Below the pieces are notes generated by a model. That model was given only the letters and a program-made list of their open reading frames with translations, was not told where the DNA came from and ran no database searches. The translations under genes and the position numbers were made by a program. Below, piece after piece: positions 18,804 through 26,413 of a stretch of 51,500 nucleotides of DNA. Source of the stretch: Mesobacillus sp. AQ2 (GTDB taxonomy: Bacteria; Bacillota; Bacilli; Bacillales; Cytobacillaceae). Each line of letters opens with the position of its first letter. The stretch's first letter is position 1. The stretch lies in the NCBI RefSeq assembly GCF_030122805.1, contig NZ_CP126080.1, positions 252,501-304,000 of the forward strand. The letters are read 5' to 3'.

Positions 18804-19884
18804 TCCAGCTCTGGCCCGTCAGTCACTGGAGGCCGTGATTGAACTGGCTGGAGAGTTTAAAAAGAAATTTGGAAGAGTGCCAGTATTGATGGAAGTATGC
18901 GGCTCACATACAATGGCTTTTGCCAAATCGGGGTTAAAAACCAGGTTGAAGGATCATGTCAGGCTGATTGCCGGTCCCGGATGTCCGGTGTGTGTGACAG
19001 ACCAGAAATCAATTGATGCAATGATTCAATTGGCTGAAGGTTCCAACAGGATCCTGTGTACGTTTGGCGATATGATGCGCGTGCCTGGTTCCCGGGTGAG
19101 CCTGATGAAGTCAAAAACGGACGGCAAGGATATCCGGGTGATCTATTCACCATTGGACAGTGTGAAGATCGCCGAGGAAAATCCCAATAAGGAAGTCATT
19201 CTCCTCGGGATTGGCTTTGAGACTACGATCCCTATTTTGACTCTTGCCATTTGCGAAGCAGAAAGAAAAGAGTTGAAGAATTATAGTGTATGGATGACAA
19301 CGAAATTGGTGGAACCGGTTATGAGAGCTCTTCTGGATTCAGGAGAGGTCAAGCTGGATGGCTTTATTTTACCAGGACATGTTTCAGTCGTCTTAGGAAA
19401 AAAGAGCTTTGATTTTTTAGTGGAGGATTACCAGGTCTCTGGCGTAATAACCGGATTCGAACCCGTGCAGCTTTTAAGCGGCATCTATAAATTGCTGGAG
19501 CTCCTTCTCGAGAATAAGCAGGATGTATTAAATGACTATCCTTCTGTTGTAAAAGATGAGGGCAATCTTCACGCACAAAAATTGCTTAAGCAATATCTGC
19601 AGCTCCATGATGAAGATTGGCGTGGAATGGGCACGATTCCAGAAAGCGGTCTTGTCCTTAAGAACGAGTACGCACAATTTGATGCAAAAAAGCGGTATGA
19701 AGTATCTGTAGGAGAGCCGAGGAAAACAAAATGCCGCTGCGGTGAAATCATCAGGGGATTAATCAATCCCGAAAGCTGTGTTTTGTTTAATAAAGGGTGT
19801 ACACCAGCGCATCCGATTGGGCCTTGTATGGTTTCAACGGAAGGCACTTGTGCGGCACATTATCAATATATGAGAGGGGAATAG
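18778..19884 (+). CDS. hypD: Hydrogenase iron-cofactor assembly protein HypD
   Basis: HypD is the [4Fe-4S] scaffold on which HypC-bound iron receives its CN and CO ligands. The 368-aa protein shows MEVCGSHTMAF (Cys41), GPGCPVCVT (Cys69, Cys72) and the C-terminal iron-sulfur region with CRCGEIIRG, PESCVLF, KGCTPAHPIGPCMVS and EGTCAAHY. The GFETT motif is also present. ATG 18778 lies within hypC. It is 4 nt away from the hypE start region, which continues the translational coupling. Confidence 0.96.
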   Translation: MESLETLSDPALARQSLEAVIELAGEFKKKFGRVPVLMEVCGSHTMAFAKSGLKTRLKDHVRLIAGPGCPVCVTDQKSIDAMIQLAEGSNRILCTFGDMMRVPGSRVSLMKSKTDGKDIRVIYSPLDSVKIAEENPNKEVILLGIGFETTIPILTLAICEAERKELKNYSVWMTTKLVEPVMRALLDSGEVKLDGFILPGHVSVVLGKKSFDFLVEDYQVSGVITGFEPVQLLSGIYKLLELLLENKQDVLNDYPSVVKDEGNLHAQKLLKQYLQLHDEDWRGMGTIPESGLVLKNEYAQFDAKKRYEVSVGEPRKTKCRCGEIIRGLINPESCVLFNKGCTPAHPIGPCMVSTEGTCAAHYQYMRGE

Positions 19885-19886
19885 AC

Positions 19887-20891
19887 TTGGTCCAGAAAAT
19901 TGGTTTAGCGCATGGGGAGGGCGGTGAACTTACCCACCTGCTGATTCAGGATGTGTTTGTTAAGTCATTTGGCCATGGAGTCCTGACGAAACTGGATTCC
20001 GCTATTCTGCCTGGGATGATCAATAATATGGCTGTGACGACCGATAGCTTTGTCGTGAATCCGATCTTTTTCCCTGGAGGCAATATTGGAAAGCTGGCGA
20101 TAACAGGGACCGTAAATGATTTAGCTGTTTGCGGAGCAATCCCGCGGTTTATTACTGCAGGCTTCATTCTTGAAGAAGGGTTTCCGGTAAAGGACCTGAA
20201 GAAGATTGTCCAGAGTATGGCAGAAGAAGCGGAACGGGCGGGTGTCCATATTTTTGCCGGTGATACAAAGGTTGTCGAAAAGGGAAGTGCGGATGGTCTT
20301 TTCATCAATATAACCGGCATTGGGGAACTGCAGGAGATGCACCGTCCAAATCCGGAAGAAATGAAAAAAGGGGACGCGGTAATCGTAAGCGGTACAATAG
20401 GGGATCATGGCGTCTCAATTCTTGCCGCCCGAAATGAACTGGGACTGATGACAGATGTCACGAGTGATTGTTCATCATTGAATCATCTTATTCAAAAACT
20501 CATAGATGAAATACGAGGGGTTCGAATCATGCGGGATCCCACAAGGGGCGGACTGGCCACTACCCTTGTCGAGATATGTGAAGACTTTCAGGTGACGATC
20601 GAGCTTGAAGAAGGCTCGATTCCAATACGGAAGGATGTCCAGGGAGCATGTGATATTTTAGGATTCGATCCACTTTATTTAGCCAATGAGGGGAAAATTG
20701 TGCTGATAGTAGAATCGAGTTTGGCAGAGAATGCGATGAAAATAATGAAACAAAACGAATTCGGCAGGGATGCTGAAGTGATTGGCCAGGTATCATCGCT
20801 GGAGTCCGGTAAACTGTTGTTGAGGACTCCTTTTGGTACAACACGCAGGCTGCAGCGTCTCTCTGGCATGCTCCTGCCAAGAATATGTTAA
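19887..20891 (+). CDS. hypE: Hydrogenase maturation protein HypE (thiocarbamoyl dehydratase)
   Basis: HypE dehydrates the carbamoyl group received from HypF to a thiocyanate on its last residue and gives CN to HypC-HypD. The 334-aa PurM-like ATPase starts at TTG 19887 with GAGGGGA 7 nt upstream, giving MVQKIGLAHGEGG. FAGDTKVVEKG, MRDPTRGGLATTL and the C-terminal PRIC, where the final Cys carries the cyano group, are all present. A longer frame is open to 19797 but overlaps hypD. 56 nt separate it from the cytochrome b5 gene, the largest gap within the operon. Confidence 0.95.
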   Translation: MVQKIGLAHGEGGELTHLLIQDVFVKSFGHGVLTKLDSAILPGMINNMAVTTDSFVVNPIFFPGGNIGKLAITGTVNDLAVCGAIPRFITAGFILEEGFPVKDLKKIVQSMAEEAERAGVHIFAGDTKVVEKGSADGLFINITGIGELQEMHRPNPEEMKKGDAVIVSGTIGDHGVSILAARNELGLMTDVTSDCSSLNHLIQKLIDEIRGVRIMRDPTRGGLATTLVEICEDFQVTIELEEGSIPIRKDVQGACDILGFDPLYLANEGKIVLIVESSLAENAMKIMKQNEFGRDAEVIGQVSSLESGKLLLRTPFGTTRRLQRLSGMLLPRIC

Positions 20892-20947
20892 TTATTCCTG
20901 GGCTACCGCATAGGATAGGAGGAAAGCTGCCTTAAGGAGAGGAAGTT

Positions 20948-21469
20948 ATGAACAACATCCAGTTAATCAGATTACAGCTGAATCACCTTATCACCCAGGC
21001 ACGGCAAGACTTGTATTCACTTTCGAGAACGAGTGATTACTATAAAAACCAGCAAATTCTGCAGCGCATATGGGACTCGCTGTCTTCTATTCATTTTTTA
21101 AGTGAACTCCTTGCTAATCAGGCAAGTAAAAACTCTGGGCCAATACAGAATTCGATTCCGCAGCCTGCTACTACAAACCAGCCGCAAATACCGCCCATCA
21201 CTCCCCTGCCAAATCCAAATAACACAACAAACAATCAACGATCTTTTACGATACAAGAGTTAGCAGCATTCGATGGCAAAAACGGAATGCCTGCTTATGT
21301 TGCAGTGAATGGCATCGTCTATGATGTGACGAACAATCGTGCCTGGGCGGCAGCGACCCATTTCGGTCTGGTTTCGGGAAGGGAATATTCCCGGGAATTT
21401 GCCTCCTGTCATGCCGGACAGCAATCCATCCTTGCGATGCTGCCAGTGGTGGGGAGGTTAATGCAATGA
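20948..21469 (+). CDS. Cytochrome b5-like heme-binding domain protein in the hydrogenase operon
   Basis: This 173-aa protein has three parts. Residues 1-62 are helical and polar-amphipathic, without a signal peptide or a clear membrane span. Residues 63-98 are a Pro/Asn/Thr/Gln-rich linker. Residues 99-171 are a cytochrome b5-type domain: FTIQELAAFDGKNG, AVNGIVYDVT, then THFGLVSGREYS and LPVVGRL. His138 and His155 sit where the two axial heme ligands are found in short bacterial b5 domains; the classic HPGG is absent. AAGGAG precedes the ATG. The stop overlaps the small-subunit start (ATGA), so it is made together with the hydrogenase. It may accept electrons from, or anchor, the enzyme. I know of no characterised protein with this architecture. 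Confidence 0.75.
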   Translation: MNNIQLIRLQLNHLITQARQDLYSLSRTSDYYKNQQILQRIWDSLSSIHFLSELLANQASKNSGPIQNSIPQPATTNQPQIPPITPLPNPNNTTNNQRSFTIQELAAFDGKNGMPAYVAVNGIVYDVTNNRAWAAATHFGLVSGREYSREFASCHAGQQSILAMLPVVGRLMQ

Positions 21470-22371
21470 GCCAGTTTATTTTACCGCCAGAACCGTTAAC
21501 GAATGAGGCGATTGCTGAGAGACTTACAAATACAGCTATCAAACAACTTGATCGGGGTTTGATCAAGAAAAGAAACTTAGTATACCTGGAATTGAACGGA
21601 TGCTCAGGGAATATTATTTCGTTATTGAATGGGCAAAATCCTGATTTCGAATATGCGTTAAATTCAATGGTCGATTTGCGGTACAGCAACAGCCTTATGG
21701 CAGCTGAAGGAGAACAGGCAATTGCAAAACTGATGGAGGTAATGAATGATGATTTCATATTGGCTGTTGAGGGAGCAGTCGCTCTAAAAAATAACGGTCT
21801 TTACAATATTATCGGCAGCCGGCAAGGAAAGCCGCTTACGGGTCTTGAGGCTGCCCGGATGCTTGGAGACAAAGCGGAGAGCATCCTCGCTGTTGGTGCA
21901 TGCGCGACACATGGCGGTGTTTCTGCTGCCAGGCCGAATCCATCTGAGTCAATGGGCCTGCAAACTGTTCTTCCAGAAAAGAAGATGATTAAACTGCCAG
22001 GGTGCCCTGTCCATCCAGACTGGTTTTTGGGAACACTTGCCCATATGCTCCTTTATGGAGAACCAGAAACGGATAATCTTGGCCGCCCGCTGATGTTTTA
22101 CAGCACCCTCATCCATGATCGCTGCCCGAGGAGGCCGTTTTTTGACAGGGGGATATTTGCAGAGAAATTGGGAGATAAAACATGTCTTTTCAAGCTTGGA
22201 TGCCGCGGGCCGGTGACAAGGATTGATTGCCCGACCAGGCAATGGAACGGACATGTGAACTGGCCGATAAGGGACGATACCCCATGCATCGGCTGTGCGC
22301 AATTTGGTTTTCCGGATGCGATGGCCCCGTTTATCAGCTATGACACGACAAGGGTGGTGAAGGATGAGTAA
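21466..22371 (+). CDS. hupS: [NiFe]-hydrogenase small subunit, group 2-like, no Tat signal
   Basis: The small subunit carries electrons from the NiFe site through three Fe-S clusters. In this 301-aa protein the proximal-cluster residues are Cys46, Cys146 and Cys180, but the second position of the usual CxxC is Asn49 (motif CSGN). The distal set His217, Cys220, Cys240, Cys246 and the medial set Cys255, Cys274, Cys277 are present, the latter with a Pro in place of a fourth Cys, as for a [3Fe-4S] cluster. CSGN and NPSES..GLQ resemble cyanobacterial HupS and mycobacterial Huc (group 2a). There is no twin-arginine signal and no C-terminal anchor, so the enzyme is cytosolic. It overlaps the b5 gene (ATGA) and the large subunit by 8 nt. 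Confidence 0.92.
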   Translation: MSQFILPPEPLTNEAIAERLTNTAIKQLDRGLIKKRNLVYLELNGCSGNIISLLNGQNPDFEYALNSMVDLRYSNSLMAAEGEQAIAKLMEVMNDDFILAVEGAVALKNNGLYNIIGSRQGKPLTGLEAARMLGDKAESILAVGACATHGGVSAARPNPSESMGLQTVLPEKKMIKLPGCPVHPDWFLGTLAHMLLYGEPETDNLGRPLMFYSTLIHDRCPRRPFFDRGIFAEKLGDKTCLFKLGCRGPVTRIDCPTRQWNGHVNWPIRDDTPCIGCAQFGFPDAMAPFISYDTTRVVKDE

Positions 22372-23770
22372 GCGAATTGTCATTAACCCACTAACACGGA
22401 TCAGCGGCTTTATGGAAATTGATGTAACGGTAGAAAACAATCAGGTGGTCGAGGCAAAAACAAAAGGCAATTTATTCAGAGGGTTTGAGCAAATGCTGAT
22501 CGGGAGAAGTCCATTTGATTCCGTTTATTTTACCCAGCGGATCTGCGGGATTTGCTCGGCTGCACATTCGATGGCTTCTTCTTTGGCGTTGGAGGATGCC
22601 CTGAAGATTGAGCCGATGGAACAGGGGAAGTACTTAAGGGATATCATTCATTGCTGTGAATTTCTGCAAAATCATATACGCCACTTTTATCAATATACAG
22701 TCCCCGATTTTGTGAAAATAGAACAAAATTCGCTGTTCCAAGCCGATCATGATGACTTCCGGCTGCCAACTGAAATCAATGACCGGATATCCAAGCATTA
22801 CTTTGAGTCTCTCACAATCAGCAGGCTTGGCCACCAGATGCTCGCGGTCCTCGGAGGAAAAGCCCCACATAACCATGGGGTTTTCATTGGCGGGATCACG
22901 ACCCAGGCAACCGCAGAAAAGGTGGTCCACCTGGATTCGATTTTACAGAAGATATCTGCGTTCATTGATGAAAAAATGATTCCGGATGTATATGATATCG
23001 CCCGATATTATCAAGAATACTACCAGTTGGGCAGCGGATACGGGAATTTGCTGTCATATGGCTCTTTTAATAGCTATAAAGAGCTCGGGACTTTATATGT
23101 TGATCCACTTGTATTGACTGGGGAAGGTATGCAGGCTTTTGACGAAAGTAAGATCCTGGAGAAAATTGATTACTCTTACTTTACATCAACAGAACAAACG
23201 TATTCACCTGGTGAAGTCGTCCCGGAACCTGATATGGATAAGAAGAATGCGTATTCCTGGGTAAAAGCGCCAAGATATAACGGGCTTCCATTTGAGGTGG
23301 GGCCGCTGGCAAGACTGATACTAAGCGGGAATTATGATAATGACATCTCCGCTATGGACCGGACCATTGCCAGGGCGCTTGAAACGAAAAAAATCGCTGA
23401 GATCATGAAGTTATTGCTCCAGCAGATCATCCCGGGAGTGGATGTGCAGAAAAAATATGAACTTCCAGAATCAGCTTCTGGAAGGGGATTGGTCGATACA
23501 ACAAGAGGAGCCCTGGGACACTGGCTTAAGATAAAAGATAAGAAGATCTCATTCTATCAAATCATCACTCCTTCAACATGGGATTTTTCAACAAGGGATG
23601 ATAATGGCTACAGAGGGACCGCTGAACAAGCGCTGATCGGGACACCCATCCAGAATCCGGATAAGCCTGCCGAAATCGGAAGAATCCTGCGTTCTTTCGA
23701 TCCATGCATGTCCTGTGCGACTCATGTATACACTCCGGGAAAACAAGTGAAAACAATAAAGGTGTTCTAA
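22364..23770 (+). CDS. hupL: [NiFe]-hydrogenase large subunit
   Basis: This 468-aa subunit holds the NiFe(CN)2CO centre that splits H2. Motif L1 is RICGICSAAH with Cys61, Cys64 and His68; motif L2 is DPCMSCATH with Cys448, Cys451 and His454. The sequence runs 14 residues past His454, which the maturation peptidase should remove after nickel insertion. INPLTRISGFMEI at the N-terminus and GGKAPHNHG are typical of uptake-type enzymes. All four terminal Cys ligands are intact, so the enzyme should be active. Its start overlaps the small-subunit stop, and its TAA overlaps the peptidase start (TAATG). Confidence 0.95.
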   Translation: MSKRIVINPLTRISGFMEIDVTVENNQVVEAKTKGNLFRGFEQMLIGRSPFDSVYFTQRICGICSAAHSMASSLALEDALKIEPMEQGKYLRDIIHCCEFLQNHIRHFYQYTVPDFVKIEQNSLFQADHDDFRLPTEINDRISKHYFESLTISRLGHQMLAVLGGKAPHNHGVFIGGITTQATAEKVVHLDSILQKISAFIDEKMIPDVYDIARYYQEYYQLGSGYGNLLSYGSFNSYKELGTLYVDPLVLTGEGMQAFDESKILEKIDYSYFTSTEQTYSPGEVVPEPDMDKKNAYSWVKAPRYNGLPFEVGPLARLILSGNYDNDISAMDRTIARALETKKIAEIMKLLLQQIIPGVDVQKKYELPESASGRGLVDTTRGALGHWLKIKDKKISFYQIITPSTWDFSTRDDNGYRGTAEQALIGTPIQNPDKPAEIGRILRSFDPCMSCATHVYTPGKQVKTIKVF

Positions 23771-24225
23771 TGGAGAAGGTCATCGTTTTAGGCATTGGGA
23801 ATATGCTGATGATGGATGATGGGATCGGTATTTACTTGGTAGAGGAGCTATCCAGGACGAATTGTGACCCGGATGTTTTGTTTTTGATTGGTGAATCGGA
23901 TATTGATTATTGCCTGGAGCAAATAATGGGCGCTCCAATAGTGATTATTATTGATGCTGCCGTTTCAGGGAAGACACCAGGCAGTCTTACGGTTTATGAG
24001 CTTGCTGATTTGCATGAACACTGCGAGTTGGCTTTTTCCCCGCATGATTTCCACCTGTTTAATCTATTATATGGGCAAAAAGAATCCATCAGGGGATACC
24101 TCTTGGGCGTGGAGCCTGATGAAATCAGGTTTCATATCGGATTAAGCAAAACCTTACAAGATCAATGGGAAAGAATATTGGAGGATGTAACACAAACTAT
24201 AGACGAATTGATAGGAAAGAATTGA
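23770..24225 (+). CDS. Hydrogenase maturation endopeptidase (HyaD/HycI family)
   Basis: This 151-aa protease cuts the C-terminal extension off the nickel-loaded large subunit. The N-terminus VIVLGIGNMLMMDDGIG carries the family motif GxGNxLxxDDG with the nickel-sensing acidic residue. Further nickel ligands are expected in IIIDAA and in SPHDF, where the His lies in the usual position. ATG 23770 overlaps the large-subunit stop; the frame is open upstream but that part runs inside the large subunit. It is the last gene of the ten-gene operon, followed by the hairpin at 24260-24294. Confidence 0.93.
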   Translation: MEKVIVLGIGNMLMMDDGIGIYLVEELSRTNCDPDVLFLIGESDIDYCLEQIMGAPIVIIIDAAVSGKTPGSLTVYELADLHEHCELAFSPHDFHLFNLLYGQKESIRGYLLGVEPDEIRFHIGLSKTLQDQWERILEDVTQTIDELIGKN

Positions 24226-24259
24226 GTGTATCAGGGTGTGACCAGTTGTATATCGCTTA

Positions 24260-24294
24260 AAAGCCCGGCTTCAACTTCTGTTGAGCCGGGCTTT
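24260..24294 (+). terminator. Terminator of the hydrogenase operon
   Basis: AAAGCCCGGC (24260-24269) pairs with GCCGGGCTTT (24285-24294), extended by CAAC/GTTG near the loop with one bulge. The T-run is short (TTTC). Confidence 0.75.
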
Positions 24295-24445
24295 CGACAT
24301 TATTCGCCATGGATAGGGTGAAAATTACTTACTAACCGATATGGCAGACAGCGGTATTTCTGATAGAATATAAATATAGACGATATGACTATTGCAATTA
24401 CGGTTAAAACCTAGCATATTGGTAAATAGGAGGTGCATGTGCGAT

Positions 24446-25147
24446 ATGCGACACGATATACAAGCGAATGAACAGGCATTCTCAACGAAGGAAGTGGCAG
24501 AGGAGATTGGGATTGCGACGCCTACTGTCCGAAAGTATGGCCAGATTTTGGAGAGAAATGGTTACGAGTTTTTGAAAGATGGTGACCGCCGGATCTTCGT
24601 GCAATCCGATATCCAAGCACTTGTAGCGTTACGCGATACGGACAAGCCGCTGGATGAAACAGCCAAGGACCTTGTGGCACAGCAAAGAGAGAAGCTGGAA
24701 GGAGCGGGCGGTACAGAAATCGCTCTTAACGATACATACGAAAATCTGCCTCAGGACCCGAATCAGTTAAAAGAGGTTTTACTTTTTGTTGTCAATGAAT
24801 TGGCAGCGGCGCGTGAAATGAATGTGCAGCTGAAAAACGATATGGCCCAGCTGAAAACGAATGTCTCACAGCTTCAGCAGGATCATCATGTGATCAGTTC
24901 GAGTATTGGGAATTCAGCCCAAAGAACCAATGCGAAAATCGAGAGGATCCTGGAACAGCAAAATGCCCAATACGAAGACTTGTTGGAACAGGAAAGGGAG
25001 CGAAGTGAACTCCTGCAAAAAGAGCTGCAGAAAATGCGCGAGGAACAAAAGAATGAGTGGAATTCTCAAATTGATTTTAACAAACGTTTAGAAGAGGAAA
25101 TCCGGAACAGAAAATGGAGCTGGCTATTTTCGTTGTTCAAGAAATAA
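24446..25147 (+). CDS. MerR-like HTH, coiled-coil protein with C-terminal amphipathic tail (RacA/DUF3967-like)
   Basis: About 233 aa. Residues ~12-65 form a MerR-type winged HTH (FSTKEVAEEIGIATPTVRKYGQILERNGY, then RRIFVQSDIQAL). A long, Glu/Gln/Lys-rich coiled coil covers roughly residues 100-220. The end RKWSWLFSLFKK is a basic-aromatic amphipathic tail suited to membrane contact. The architecture recalls RacA, which tethers the chromosome to the pole in sporulation, and DUF3967 proteins. The start is uncertain: AGGAGGTG (24428-24435) is 3 nt from ATG 24437 and 12 nt from ATG 24446; I prefer the latter. It stands alone, between the hydrogenase terminator and a convergent gene. Confidence 0.75.
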   Translation: MRHDIQANEQAFSTKEVAEEIGIATPTVRKYGQILERNGYEFLKDGDRRIFVQSDIQALVALRDTDKPLDETAKDLVAQQREKLEGAGGTEIALNDTYENLPQDPNQLKEVLLFVVNELAAAREMNVQLKNDMAQLKTNVSQLQQDHHVISSSIGNSAQRTNAKIERILEQQNAQYEDLLEQERERSELLQKELQKMREEQKNEWNSQIDFNKRLEEEIRNRKWSWLFSLFKK

Positions 25148-25396
25148 ATTAGCGGTATTTATAAGTATAAGAGAATGCTATTAAACACAAGCGCATATTG
25201 CCAGCCGATATAAAGCAATGTACAAAAAGCATTGGGACTGGTGTCTGTCTGTATATCGCCAGACGATACGCTATGGCAAATAAAGTCGAAAATGTTTGAT
25301 CCACTTTCAAAATTCAACAATTTCCCGAGAAATATCTACAAATTTTTAAAGTGGTATCGACAAAATCAGCATCATACCATGACCTTATACATAATA

Positions 25397-25426
25397 GAAA
25401 TCCCCTATGAAATCATAGGGGATTTC
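25397..25426. terminator. Perfect 14-bp hairpin between convergent genes
   Basis: GAAATCCCCTATGA (25397-25410) and TCATAGGGGATTTC (25413-25426) are exact complements separated by AA. T-rich sequence follows on the plus strand and a weaker one on the minus strand. It lies 23 bp from the stop of the ECF gene and probably terminates that transcript, perhaps also the opposite one. Confidence 0.65.
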
Positions 25427-25448
25427 TTTATTACTCTGATCTTACTGA

Positions 25449-25973
25449 TTAGAACAACTTCTTGATTCGTCCTGCAAGAGGAATCACAATCAATCCTGCG
25501 AGTACCACCTGCATGATGTTGCCCGGGATGGAGCCGAATGGCTGGATCCAGTTGCCGTAAAGGACGACTTCTGCAAAATAGTAACCAACAATCTTGATCA
25601 GCATCGCGACGATCACTGCGAGCGAATAAACAACTACCTTTTTGCCTGGCATTTTTTCAGCCATCAAGCCTGCCAGATAACCCATCAAACCAACGATGAT
25701 GAATGTGAATGGAGCCCATACAGCCCAGCCGGAGATCAAGTCGAACAATCCCATTCCGAAAGCTCCTGCAATTGCTCCTGTTTTTCTGCCGAAAACAAAC
25801 GCGGCGATGAATAGAGGAACGTTACCAAGGTGGATCAAACCGCCATTTCCCATGATTGGAAGCTTGATGTTGATAAACATGGTTGCTACCACGGTCAACG
25901 CGATAAAAAGAGCATTAATCACAAGAGTCTTTGTTTTAGACATGCTTGTAGATGTAGAGTATGCTGCATTCAT
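25449..25973 (-). CDS. ECF transporter S component, substrate unknown
   Basis: A 174-aa integral membrane protein with about six hydrophobic segments. TLVINALFIALTVVATMF, GGLIHLGNVPLFIAAFVFG and GAIAGAFGMGLFDLISGW are typical of vitamin-capturing S components of energy-coupling factor transporters; the H-x-G-N motif recurs in several of these families. It needs the shared EcfA-EcfA'-EcfT module, which is not in this window. The start is ATG 25973, with AGAGGT 7 nt upstream; the frame is open for 12 more codons without support. No riboswitch was recognised upstream, so the vitamin cannot be inferred. Confidence 0.8.
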   Translation of the reverse strand: MNAAYSTSTSMSKTKTLVINALFIALTVVATMFINIKLPIMGNGGLIHLGNVPLFIAAFVFGRKTGAIAGAFGMGLFDLISGWAVWAPFTFIIVGLMGYLAGLMAEKMPGKKVVVYSLAVIVAMLIKIVGYYFAEVVLYGNWIQPFGSIPGNIMQVVLAGLIVIPLAGRIKKLF

Positions 25974-26324
25974 ATAATTACCTCTTTCCTTATGATGTCC
26001 TTTTCGCAAGATGCCCTTCTATACGAAAATATTATTTTAATTACTATCATACTCCTTATTGGGAAGTTAATAAATACTTAAAAATATACACACATACCGA
26101 ATATTTGAAAATTTAAAGTAAGCTTTTGTTTTGATTTAGAAGATTTATTTCGCTTTTATGACTCATTGAACGTACACATGACGGGCACCATAACTTTAAT
26201 TCGGAAAAACGTATAAATCGGTCAAAGGATGTTTTAAAACAACGCATATATACGAATTTTGCCATTCAAGAGATGTATGTTTTTTTGAAAAAGATATGTA
26301 TCTTAAGAAATCCAGATTACAAAC
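25974..26324. other. AT-rich spacer, nothing recognised
   Basis: This region upstream of the ECF gene holds only its ribosome-binding site and AT-rich sequence. I looked for riboswitch folds and small genes and saw none. A short palindrome, AAGATATGTATCTT, lies at 26290-26303. Confidence 0.4.
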
Positions 26325-26346
26325 AAAAAAGCACCCAATGGATGCT
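26325..26346 (-). terminator. Terminator of the repeat-protein cluster
   Basis: Read on the minus strand, AGCATCC (26346-26340), loop ATT and GGGTGCT (26336-26330) form a stem followed by T6. It ends transcripts coming from the three repeat-protein genes. Confidence 0.7.
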
Positions 26347-26413
26347 CTTGAATATGAATGGAGCGGGATGGAAGAAAAACAAAATGCCGCAGAGTGATAA
26401 TGACTCTATAATC

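Larger units (their letters stand above)
24250..25258. promoter_or_regulatory. Cluster of CGATAT sites around the RacA-like gene
   Basis: CGATAT or its complement occurs at 24250-24255, 24337-24342, 24381-24386, 24442-24447, 24454-24459, 24607-24612, 24838-24843, 25206-25211 and 25253-25258, plus a CGATAC at 25264. Nine copies in 1 kb is many times the number expected by chance for a hexamer. Five are outside the gene and two flank its start codon 12 bp apart. They may be binding sites of the encoded HTH protein. The 300-bp gap after the gene holds two of these and the hairpin near 25410, and nothing else I recognise. Confidence 0.45.

Noticed and set aside
21466..21600. A Tat signal on the hydrogenase small subunit
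   Set aside because: The N-terminus has no RRxFxK motif or hydrophobic stretch; the first 35 residues are polar and helical.
25974..26324. A vitamin riboswitch before the ECF S component
   Set aside because: No FMN, THF, TPP or preQ1 core motif could be aligned in this stretch.
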